A stretch of 5,296 nt of DNA from Pseudomonadota bacterium. GTDB taxonomy: Bacteria > Pseudomonadota > Alphaproteobacteria > Rhizobiales > Hyphomicrobiaceae. Made by a program: the position numbers and the translations under genes. Positions 1 through 4,959 of the stretch are shown in pieces; the first letter of the stretch is position 1; each line of letters starts with the position of its first letter. Location: NCBI GenBank assembly GCA_023392135.1, contig JAEVZQ010000187.1, positions 1 to 5,296 on the forward strand. The letters are read 5' to 3'. The notes beneath the pieces are model-generated. The model did no database searches. It was given only the letters and a program-made list of their open reading frames with translations, and had not been told where the DNA came from.

Positions 1-75
1 GCGGACCGACGCCCCCAGGTAGGTGTTCATCGTCCGCTGCGCGCCGGCCGATGCCCAAAAATTCCCATACAGCAC
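1..75 (-). CDS. possible 5' end of a minus-strand gene running off the left edge (weak)
   Basis: Read leftward from a GTG at 75, or an ATG at 30, the minus strand stays open to the window edge. It gives about 25 residues, including FWASAGAQRTMNTYLGASVR. An in-frame stop at 78-76 lies immediately before the GTG. No strong Shine-Dalgarno is visible before either start; only a weak purine stretch precedes the ATG. I do not recognise the peptide. Two plus-strand frames are also open here, so openness alone is weak evidence in GC-rich DNA. If real, this gene would be divergent from the exported-protein gene at 292 and share its upstream region. The call is inference from a short open frame and could easily be wrong. 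Confidence 0.2.
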   Translation of the reverse strand, partial: MLYGNFWASAGAQRTMNTYLGASVR

Positions 76-291
76 CTATCCCAGGCGGTCACAGGCTTCA
101 AGTCCGCAGATGGCTGCACCCTGTAGATGCTTGTGATTGGGCGGCTGCGTCCCGGTGGGAATGGACGTTGTGCACAGGCGCGACAAACCGGCTCGCCCGC
201 GGCCGAGGCTGGCGCTAGAAATCAGCATGCGGGGGATGGCACGAGACGCGTGCCTGATTGAAGAGGCCAGTCACCGTCAGGGGGCTTTTTG
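76..291. other. non-coding region upstream of the first gene
   Basis: No reading frame here has both a plausible start and a ribosome-binding site, and I recognise no tRNA, tmRNA, 6S or SRP RNA. The supportable contents are a hairpin at 220-259 and the Shine-Dalgarno of the next gene (AGGGGG at 279-284). No clear -35/-10 pair stands out. If 1-75 is a real minus-strand gene, this is a divergent promoter region; otherwise it is the gap behind whatever lies to the left. Confidence 0.5.
220..259 (+). promoter_or_regulatory. 12-bp hairpin in the leader of the exported-protein gene
   Basis: Bases 220-231 (AATCAGCATGCG) pair with 247-259 (CGCGTGCCTGATT), leaving one bulged C at 253 and one G-U pair. 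The loop is 232-246. A shorter alternative, GGCACG at 238-243 with CGTGCC at 249-254, uses the same right arm, so the two forms exclude each other. The structure ends about 20 bases before the Shine-Dalgarno at 279-284. It has no T-tract, so it is not a standard intrinsic terminator. It may be a leader element, a protein-binding palindrome or a chance structure; the pairing is seen, the role is not. Confidence 0.4.
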
Positions 292-921
292 ATGCGGACA
301 TACAGGCTGGAGTTTTGCGCGGGCTTTGCGGCGGCCGTGCTTCTGGGGGCTGTTGTGATAGCGATGATCGGCGTGCCGTCGACACAGGCTTTCGAAAAGC
401 CGGAGAACGAGCGCGACGTCCTGAAGGCCTGCGAAAAGCGCCTCTGCGAGATCATCGTCAAGAAGGAAGCCAGCGGAGACGACCTTGTCTGTGCACTTTC
501 CAAGACCTGGGCGAAGTCGAGCATCAAGGGCGGCATCGAGAAGAGGAGCCTGAGCTGGGGCTTCGGTGACGCCCGTTGCAGCGTCGACCTCACCGCCAAG
601 CGTGATGTCATCCTTGGCGCCGTCACCAAGCCGGAACACGCGCTGGAGCTTCAGCCGCACACCGTCAAATGCGAGGTCGAGCGCGAGAGCGAGATCACGC
701 CGATCAACGTCACCCTGGCCCCGAAAGTCACTTTCAAGGCGGGGAAAGCCGACCAAGCCTGGCTGAATGTGACCGCGATCGAGGCGCCCGCCGTCGTGAA
801 GGGTGCTATCTGGACGGTGGCTCAGGTCGAGGACACCTTCGGACTGTTCCAATCCGACATGATCTCGGAGATCAACGAGTTCATCGAAGAGAAGTGCCCG
901 AAAGCCCTGGCGGGACTGTGA
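292..921 (+). CDS. uncharacterised exported protein with six cysteines
   Basis: This 209-residue protein has an N-terminal signal peptide: arginines at 2 and 5, a hydrophobic core at about 8-28, and a likely cleavage after STQA at residue 33. There is no lipobox. The mature part is soluble, with no further membrane segment, and has six cysteines (47, 52, 67, 96, 127, 202). That even number suits disulfide bonding in the periplasm. Conserved-looking blocks include DDLVCALSKTW (64-73 region) and LSWGFGDARCSVDL (87-100). I recall similar hypothetical proteins in rhizobia but know no named domain or function. ATG at 292 is preferred over the adjacent TTG at 289 because AGGGGG (279-284) sits seven bases upstream. 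A transglycosylase gene follows on the same strand after 110 bp, so co-transcription and a cell-envelope role are possible but inferred. Confidence 0.85.
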   Translation: MRTYRLEFCAGFAAAVLLGAVVIAMIGVPSTQAFEKPENERDVLKACEKRLCEIIVKKEASGDDLVCALSKTWAKSSIKGGIEKRSLSWGFGDARCSVDLTAKRDVILGAVTKPEHALELQPHTVKCEVERESEITPINVTLAPKVTFKAGKADQAWLNVTAIEAPAVVKGAIWTVAQVEDTFGLFQSDMISEINEFIEEKCPKALAGL

Positions 922-1031
922 GCTGCCCATGACGTCCGCGGTTATTGGCCAAGCGGGGCAGGGACTCGCCGCGTCACATTTGCCTGATACACTTCGAACG
1001 GGTTTCACCGATTCTGTGAGGAAGGCAATTG

Positions 1032-2252
1032 ATGCGCAGGGGTGCCTTACGCACGATCGCGGCCGTTGTTCTGGCCGGATTTTCCGTTCCCGGAGTGGCC
1101 GCGGCGGCCACGCCGGGCTGCCAGAACACCGGCAGTTTCGACCGGTGGCTGGCCGATTTCCGACGCGAAGCTGCGGCGGCCGGCATCTCCCGGGCGACCA
1201 TTTCCGAAGCGCTCGACGGCGTGACGCTCGATCGCGGAATCATCGCCCGCGATCGGCGCCAGACCTTCTTCGCCCAGTCTTTCCTCGACGTTGTCCAGAA
1301 GCTCGCCACCACCCATCGCATCCGGACCGGGAAGCAGGCGATGGAGCGGCACGCCGCCATCTTCCGGCGCGCCGAGCGGGAATATGGCGTGCCGGCGCCC
1401 GTGATAACGGCCTTCTGGGCGCTGGAGAGCGACTTCGGTGCCGGCATGGGCAAGCTGACCGTGCTGCGCTCGCTGGCGACGCTGGCCTACGACTGCCGGC
1501 GCGGTGAGATGTTCCGCGGTGAGCTGATGGATGCCCTTCGCATCATCGACCGCGGCGATCTCCGCCCAAGCCAGATGATCGGCTCCTGGGCCGGAGAGCT
1601 CGGCCAAACACAGTTCCTGCCGTCACACTACTACAAGCACGCGATCGACTACGACGGCGATGGCCGGCGCGATCTGCTCCGCAGCCCGGCCGATATCATC
1701 GGCTCGACAGCTGCCTACATCGGGCATTACGGCTGGAGACGCGGTGAGCCCTGGCTGGAGGAGGTCAGGGTCACCAGGGACCTCCCCTGGAAGGAGGCGG
1801 ACATCGCGGTCACCCACCCACGGGCGCAATGGGCGAAGTGGGGGATTACGTATGCCAATGGCAAGGCGCTGCCACGGGACAGCATGCCGGCCTCGCTGCA
1901 CCTGCCGATGGGCCGGAACGGGCCTGCCTTCCTCGCCTACCACAACTTCACGCAGGTTTACCTGCAGTGGAACCAGTCACTCTACTACGCCACCACGGCA
2001 GCCTATCTCGCCAATCGGCTCGATGGCGCGCCCCCCATGAGCAAGGGGCGTGGGCCAGTGGAGCAATTCGGTCTGGCCGAGACGCGTGAACTGCAACGGC
2101 TTCTCAATCGTGCGGGTTTATACGACGATGAGATCGATGGCATCATGGGCGCCGGGACGCGTGCGGCGGTGAAGCAGGCCCAGATCCGGCTTGGGCTGCC
2201 AGCCGATGCTTATCCGACGCCGGAGCTGCTCCAGCGGCTGCGGAGCATGTAG
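1032..2252 (+). CDS. lytic murein transglycosylase, MltB/SLT_2 family with peptidoglycan-binding domain
   Basis: This 406-residue periplasmic enzyme is predicted to cleave the MurNAc-GlcNAc bond of peptidoglycan without water, forming 1,6-anhydroMurNAc ends. A signal peptide spans about residues 1-26 (MRRGAL, hydrophobic core, VAAAA). No lipobox cysteine follows it, so it is probably soluble rather than a lipoprotein like E. coli MltB. The SLT_2 catalytic domain covers about 33-335. FWALESDFG contains the predicted catalytic glutamate E132, and GELGQTQFLPS followed by DYDGDGRRDL is typical of the MltB family. Residues 350-404 form a PG_binding_1 domain with the DGIMGAGTRAAV signature. The length is normal for this alphaproteobacterial architecture. 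ATG at 1032 is chosen over TTG at 1029 because GAGGAAGG (1018-1025) lies six bases upstream. The family is secure; the exact paralogue name (MltB or a relative) is not. Confidence 0.95.
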   Translation: MRRGALRTIAAVVLAGFSVPGVAAAATPGCQNTGSFDRWLADFRREAAAAGISRATISEALDGVTLDRGIIARDRRQTFFAQSFLDVVQKLATTHRIRTGKQAMERHAAIFRRAEREYGVPAPVITAFWALESDFGAGMGKLTVLRSLATLAYDCRRGEMFRGELMDALRIIDRGDLRPSQMIGSWAGELGQTQFLPSHYYKHAIDYDGDGRRDLLRSPADIIGSTAAYIGHYGWRRGEPWLEEVRVTRDLPWKEADIAVTHPRAQWAKWGITYANGKALPRDSMPASLHLPMGRNGPAFLAYHNFTQVYLQWNQSLYYATTAAYLANRLDGAPPMSKGRGPVEQFGLAETRELQRLLNRAGLYDDEIDGIMGAGTRAAVKQAQIRLGLPADAYPTPELLQRLRSM

Positions 2253-2257
2253 GGTAA

Positions 2258-2333
2258 CGAGTGCGATAATCGAGAAATCCATCGGGGCTCGAGATTGGCT
2301 CTCGCACTGAATTCTCGATCTGAATTGCACTCG
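2258..2333. repeat. 76-bp imperfect palindrome behind the transglycosylase gene
   Basis: CGAGTGCGAT (2258-2267) pairs with ATTGCACTCG (2324-2333), giving 10 pairs with one G-U. ATCGAGAA (2269-2276) then pairs perfectly with TTCTCGAT (2312-2319). Inside these is a small hairpin, CGAGA (2290-2294) with TCTCG (2300-2304). The whole structure begins five bases after the transglycosylase stop codon. It lacks a T-tract, so if it ends transcription it does so atypically. It could equally stabilise the mRNA 3' end or be a dispersed palindromic repeat unit. The pairing is read directly from the sequence; the function is inferred. Confidence 0.6.
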
Positions 2334-2415
2334 CCCTTCCCGGCGCTGCTGCGGCCGGCCGCCGTGCTCGAAGCTCGGGAGCGCACGATTTCGTCATCGG
2401 TTCGAAGAGGATGAC

Positions 2416-3213
2416 ATGTTGCTAAATGGCAAAGTCGCAATCGTTACTGGTGCCAGCCAGGGGATTGGCCGGGCCTGCGCCGAACGCCTGGCGCAGGAAG
2501 GCGCAAAGGTCGTGATCGCCGACATCAACGACGAGCTTGGTCCAAAAGTCGCCATGGGCATTACGTCTTCCGGCGGTGATGCTTTCTTCCATGGCTGCGA
2601 CGTCGCCGAGCGGCTTGACGTGCACAACCTGGTCGCTGCCGCGCTCGAGCGCTATGAGCGCGTCGATATCCTCGTCAACAATGCGGCGGTGCTCGACGAC
2701 AAGCCTTTCCTCGAGCTGGAGGAAGCTGACTTCGACCGGGTGATCCGGACGAACGTCAAAGGCAGCTTTCTTTGCGCGCAGGCGGTTGCCAAGCAACTCG
2801 TAAAGCAGATCACAGAAGGTGGTGATAAGGGCAATCCGGGCGCCATCGTCAACATGAGCTCCGTCAACGCCTGGTTCGGTCTGCCTGACCACGTCGCCTA
2901 CACCGTTTCCAAGGGCGGAATTTCGCAGCTCACGAAGGCCATGGCGATCGCTTTGGCGCCGTATGGCATCCGCGTGAACGCGGTCGGCCCGGGGTCGATC
3001 ATGACGCCGATGCTCGAAGAGGTGGTCAAGGACAAGGCCTTCCGCACCAAGGTGCTGTCGCGCACGCCACTGGGCCGCCTGGGCAAGCCGGAGGAGATCG
3101 CGGCCATCGTCGCCTGGCTCGCGAGTGATCAGGCGAGCTATGTGACGGGCACGACGGTGTACGCCGACGGCGGGCGGATGCCGCTCAATTATGTGATGCC
3201 GGTTACTGAATAG
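2416..3213 (+). CDS. SDR family NAD(P)-dependent oxidoreductase
   Basis: This 265-residue cytoplasmic protein is a classical short-chain dehydrogenase, oxidising or reducing a carbonyl/alcohol substrate with a nicotinamide cofactor. The Rossmann glycine motif is TGASQGIG (11-18). D36, at the end of the second strand, favours NAD(H) over NADP(H). D62 and NNAA (88-91) complete the cofactor site. The catalytic residues are N113, S149, Y162 and K166 (YTVSK), followed by the PG motif at 192-193. The C-terminal run VYADGGRMPLNYVMPV (248-263) resembles a subgroup close to FabG and glucose 1-dehydrogenase-like proteins, but the substrate cannot be read from sequence. ATG at 2416 is preferred over ATG at 2411 because GAAGAGG (2404-2410) abuts 2411 but is five bases from 2416. 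The 163-bp gap upstream and structured gap downstream suggest a single-gene unit. Confidence 0.95.
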   Translation: MLLNGKVAIVTGASQGIGRACAERLAQEGAKVVIADINDELGPKVAMGITSSGGDAFFHGCDVAERLDVHNLVAAALERYERVDILVNNAAVLDDKPFLELEEADFDRVIRTNVKGSFLCAQAVAKQLVKQITEGGDKGNPGAIVNMSSVNAWFGLPDHVAYTVSKGGISQLTKAMAIALAPYGIRVNAVGPGSIMTPMLEEVVKDKAFRTKVLSRTPLGRLGKPEEIAAIVAWLASDQASYVTGTTVYADGGRMPLNYVMPVTE

Positions 3214-3215
3214 AG

Positions 3216-3248
3216 GTCGGGAATCCGAGAATTTGCTGCGGACCCGAC
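3216..3248 (+). terminator. hairpin just after the SDR gene, possible terminator
   Basis: GTCGGG (3216-3221) pairs with CCCGAC (3243-3248), and after a two-base bulge TCCG (3224-3227) pairs with CGGA (3239-3242). The loop is 11 bases. It starts three bases after the SDR stop. No run of T follows, so it is at best a weak or Rho-assisted terminator or a 3'-end stabiliser. A second small stem, AAACGC (3276-3281) with GCGTTT (3296-3301), follows and ends in TTT; it may contribute. Confidence 0.4.
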
Positions 3249-3299
3249 GCGTTGCCGCATGCGGCCGGCCAGTGAAAACGCGAGTATAAGCTTCGGCGT

Positions 3300-3331
3300 T
3301 TAACTCCAATAATGTTGAGTTGAGGAGTTAA
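3300..3331 (+). promoter_or_regulatory. ribosome-binding-site hairpin with a competing alternative fold
   Basis: TTAACTCC (3300-3307) pairs perfectly with GGAGTTAA (3324-3331). The Shine-Dalgarno of the repeat-protein gene, GAGGAG (3322-3327), lies ten bases before the ATG at 3338, so most of it is trapped in this stem. The same left arm can instead pair with a second copy of the motif: AACTC (3302-3306) with GAGTT (3317-3321), plus AA/TT after a bulged C. That fold would leave the Shine-Dalgarno free. The two folds exclude each other. The stems are A/T-rich and short, which would suit heat- or factor-dependent opening, but that role is inference. Confidence 0.5.
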
Positions 3332-3337
3332 TTAGCC

Positions 3338-3733
3338 ATGCTAACTTTACGTAATCTGGCGGTTCTTGGTGTTTTCTTGGGAGTGTTGGGCTTTTCGGGA
3401 GCAGAGGCAGCGCCTCTTCCAGCGACACATACTCAAGCTTCACCTGAAGTTGTCCAGCTCAACCCGGTGCAGTACCGCCGTGGTGGAGAACCGGACTGGT
3501 ATTATGGGCCCAAATGGGGTGGCTACCGCTCTGGCCCGTACTACGGTCCAGCTTACAGGTACTACGGCCCGCCGGCCTATCGCGCGGAGCCGCGCTGGTA
3601 CTATGGGCCGAAATGGGGCGGCTATAGCCCTGGTCCGTACTACGGCCGGGGTTACGGGTACTACGGCCCGCCGGCCTATCGCGCAGAGCCGCATTGGTAC
3701 TATGGGCCGAAATGGAGTGGCTTCGGCTGGTAG
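3338..3733 (+). CDS. small exported Tyr/Gly/Pro/Trp-rich repeat protein
   Basis: This 131-residue protein has a signal peptide (hydrophobic core at about 7-21, likely cleavage after AEA at residue 24). A short linker follows, and from W54 the protein consists of repeats of 33 residues beginning WYYGPKW (W54, W87, W120, the last one truncated). Between them are GPYYG, YYGPPAYRAEP and similar motifs. The mature chain has about 21 Tyr, 19 Gly, 18 Pro and 7 Trp, no cysteine, and more basic than acidic residues. No enzymatic domain is visible. Such composition fits a secreted, surface or matrix-associated structural protein; a specific function is not known to me. The start has a Shine-Dalgarno (GAGGAG, 3322-3327) inside a hairpin. 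The gene probably stands alone, ending at the terminator at 3777-3820. Its less GC-rich signal-peptide codons differ somewhat from those of its neighbours. Confidence 0.85.
   Translation: MLTLRNLAVLGVFLGVLGFSGAEAAPLPATHTQASPEVVQLNPVQYRRGGEPDWYYGPKWGGYRSGPYYGPAYRYYGPPAYRAEPRWYYGPKWGGYSPGPYYGRGYGYYGPPAYRAEPHWYYGPKWSGFGW
3497..3733 (+). repeat. 99-bp tandem repeats within the repeat-protein gene
   Basis: There are two full copies, 3497-3595 and 3596-3694, plus a partial third from 3695 to the stop. By hand comparison the two full copies differ at about 15 of 99 positions, many of them silent third-codon changes. A 28-base block is identical between them (3558-3585 and 3657-3684). The third copy matches the second exactly over its first 21 bases. 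The unit is a whole number of codons (33), so gain or loss of a unit keeps the frame. This points to tandem duplication followed by selection on the protein sequence. Confidence 0.9.
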
Positions 3734-3776
3734 TCCGACCCGAGATAGGTCTTGGAGGGGCCTTGAGGGCCAGACA

Positions 3777-3820
3777 AAAAGCGCGGGGTGGCCGCATCAG
3801 GCGACCAGCCACGCGCTTTT
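3777..3820. terminator. bidirectional intrinsic terminator between convergent genes
   Basis: AAAAGCGCG (3777-3785) pairs with CGCGCTTTT (3812-3820). The stem continues as TGGC (3789-3792) with GCCA (3808-3811) after a bulged GGG. The plus strand ends in CTTTTCTCT and the minus strand in CTTTTTGTCT, so each direction has a GC-rich stem followed by a U-run. It lies 43 bases after the repeat-protein stop and 80 bases beyond the trcR stop, serving both. Confidence 0.85.
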
Positions 3821-3900
3821 CTCTGCGCCGTTACAACCCATGACTACAGTTGCCGCCGGCTCGTGCTGTCCGTGGCCGATCCCAAAGGAGTTGAACAAGG

Positions 3901-4680
3901 TCAGGTGTTGCTTTTCTCAGCCGGTTCACCCTCAGAGCCTTCGTCTTGCTCTTCTTCCTCCTCCTCCTTCGGAGCGGAGGTGCTGCCCATCTCCTTCAAT
4001 CTGGCGAGCATGCGCGCTTCCTCTTCCGCGGGAGTCTCCTCGTGAGAGGGTTCCGGCTTCTCGTGGAGGATCTCGGCGGGCTTGACGGTCTCCGAGACGG
4101 GCAGCAGCGTGCCGCCGGTCTCGGCCGGCTCCATCTTGCGCTCCTTTTCCACGCGCCTGGCCGCCATCTCGACCTCAGTATCGAGATCGGTCTGTGAGCA
4201 AAGCCCGAGGGTCACAGGATCCTGCGGAACGAGGTTGGGCGAGTTCCAGTGCGTGCGATCGCGGATCTGCTGGATGGTCGGCTTCGTGGTGCCCACCAGC
4301 CGCATGATCTGGCTGTCCTTCAGCTCGGGATGGTTGCGCAGCAGCCACAGCACGGCGTTCGGCCGGTCGTGGCGGCGGGAGACCGGCGTATAGCGCGGCC
4401 CGCGCTTGGTCTTGACCTGGGGAATCTCGAGCTTGGGCTCGGCCAGTTGCAGCCGATAGCCCGGGTCCTGCTCGCCGCGTTTGATTTCCTCGCGCGTAAG
4501 CTGGCCAGTCGTGATCGGATCCATGCCTTTGATCCCGGCCGCGACGTCGCCGTCGGCGATGCCTTTGACCTCGAGCAAGTGCATGCCACAGAACTCGGCT
4601 ATCTGTTCGAATGTGAGCGAAGTGTTTTCAACCAGCCACACTGCTGTGGATTTCGGCATCAAAGGTCTGCGGTCGCTCAT
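3901..4680 (-). CDS. trcR: DUF1013 family cell-cycle transcriptional regulator TrcR
   Basis: This 259-residue protein matches the alphaproteobacterial DUF1013 family, named TrcR in current annotation and regarded as a cell-cycle-linked transcriptional regulator acting on DNA in the cytoplasm. The N-terminal block is MPKSTAVWLVENTSLTFEQI (8-27), continuing to EVKGIADGDVAAGIKGMDPI (37-56) with helix-turn-helix character. A second helix-turn-helix-like block, 107-145, contains LWLLRNHPELKDSQIMRLVG and ends at TIQQIRDRTHW. After DPVTLGLCSQTDL (154-166) comes a charged, probably disordered tail with a run of six glutamates (239-244). ATG at 4680 is preferred over the upstream in-frame GTG at 4704 because the Shine-Dalgarno AGGAGG lies between them. 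The internal ATG at residue 8 is another family-style start. The gene is convergent with the repeat-protein gene and divergent from the MaoC gene. Confidence 0.93.
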   Translation of the reverse strand: MSDRRPLMPKSTAVWLVENTSLTFEQIAEFCGMHLLEVKGIADGDVAAGIKGMDPITTGQLTREEIKRGEQDPGYRLQLAEPKLEIPQVKTKRGPRYTPVSRRHDRPNAVLWLLRNHPELKDSQIMRLVGTTKPTIQQIRDRTHWNSPNLVPQDPVTLGLCSQTDLDTEVEMAARRVEKERKMEPAETGGTLLPVSETVKPAEILHEKPEPSHEETPAEEEARMLARLKEMGSTSAPKEEEEEEQDEGSEGEPAEKSNT

Positions 4681-4690
4681 ATAGCTTTTT

Positions 4691-4696
4691 CCTCCT
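4691..4696 (-). promoter_or_regulatory. Shine-Dalgarno of trcR
   Basis: On the minus strand this is AGGAGG, a full consensus ribosome-binding site, ten bases before the ATG at 4680. It lies inside the longer open frame that begins with GTG at 4704, so it decides the start in favour of 4680. Confidence 0.8.
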
Positions 4697-4754
4697 GCCT
4701 CCACGGCCGCCCGCGAAGACCTGACTATTCGGAAAATGAGGGGAGAATCCCTTG

Positions 4755-4783
4755 CTTATATAGGGCGCCTCCCCGAGGCGCAA
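4755..4783 (-). promoter_or_regulatory. candidate sigma-70-type promoter of trcR
   Basis: Reading the minus strand, TTGCGC (4783-4778) and TATAAG (4760-4755) form a -35/-10 pair with a 17-base spacer. The predicted start of transcription is near 4748, giving a leader of about 67 bases to the ATG. A GANTC site (4745-4749) covers the predicted start. An inverted repeat, GCGCCT (4765-4770) with AGGCGC (4776-4781), lies in the spacer and overlaps the -35, a good place for an operator. The promoter is inferred from spacing and similarity only. Confidence 0.5.
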
Positions 4784-4867
4784 CGGCTGAGGCCGGCTTG
4801 CGAGGGCTGCGGCGCCGCGTTGCGGCGACACTCTTTCACATCGGAGGAGTCCCGGGCTCATTCGTTG

Positions 4868-4896
4868 TTGCAGTGCAAACATCGGCTGATTACTGT
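4868..4896 (+). promoter_or_regulatory. candidate promoter of the MaoC-type hydratase gene
   Basis: TTGCAG (4868-4873) and TACTGT (4891-4896) are separated by 17 bases and precede the ATG at 4960 by a leader of roughly 55-60 bases. The -35 matches the consensus well in its first half; the -10 keeps only the TA...T positions. The leader contains a short stem, CCTGGG (4904-4909) with CCCGGG (4913-4918). Support is modest. Confidence 0.35.
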
Positions 4897-4959
4897 CCTC
4901 GGGCCTGGGTACCCCGGGGGTGACGTCCCTCTTCCGTTCGGGGCGCGAGGAGAAAAATC

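Noticed and set aside
91..110. tRNA-like T-loop (GGCTTCAAGTCC)
   Set aside because: The flanking bases do not form the 5-pair T-stem, and no anticodon or acceptor arms can be built around it.
277..1008. Minus-strand open frame (243 codons) across the exported-protein gene
   Set aside because: The plus-strand frame has a good Shine-Dalgarno and signal peptide; the antisense product has no recognisable features.
1032..1125. Lipoprotein signal on the transglycosylase
   Set aside because: The first cysteine (C30) is preceded by ATPG, not an L-[AS]-[GA]-C type lipobox, so a signal peptidase I cleavage is more likely.
2422..3309. Long minus-strand open frame (295 codons) opposite the SDR gene
   Set aside because: It mirrors the codon structure of a well-supported SDR gene, has no family resemblance, and is an expected artefact of GC-rich coding DNA.
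3300..3331. CtrA binding box (TTAA-N7-TTAA) before the repeat gene
   Set aside because: Two TTAA words are present, but they are 24 bases apart rather than 7; they are better explained as the two arms of the hairpin.
3366..4085. Plus-strand open frame (239 codons) overlapping the repeat gene and continuing past the terminator
   Set aside because: It is a frame-shifted reading of the repeats (its own repeats merely echo them), crosses a strong terminator and continues antisense to trcR.
4249..4923. Plus-strand open frame (224 codons) antisense to trcR and crossing the divergent promoter region
   Set aside because: It is opposite the conserved DUF1013 coding sequence and runs through the promoter region without any domain or convincing start.
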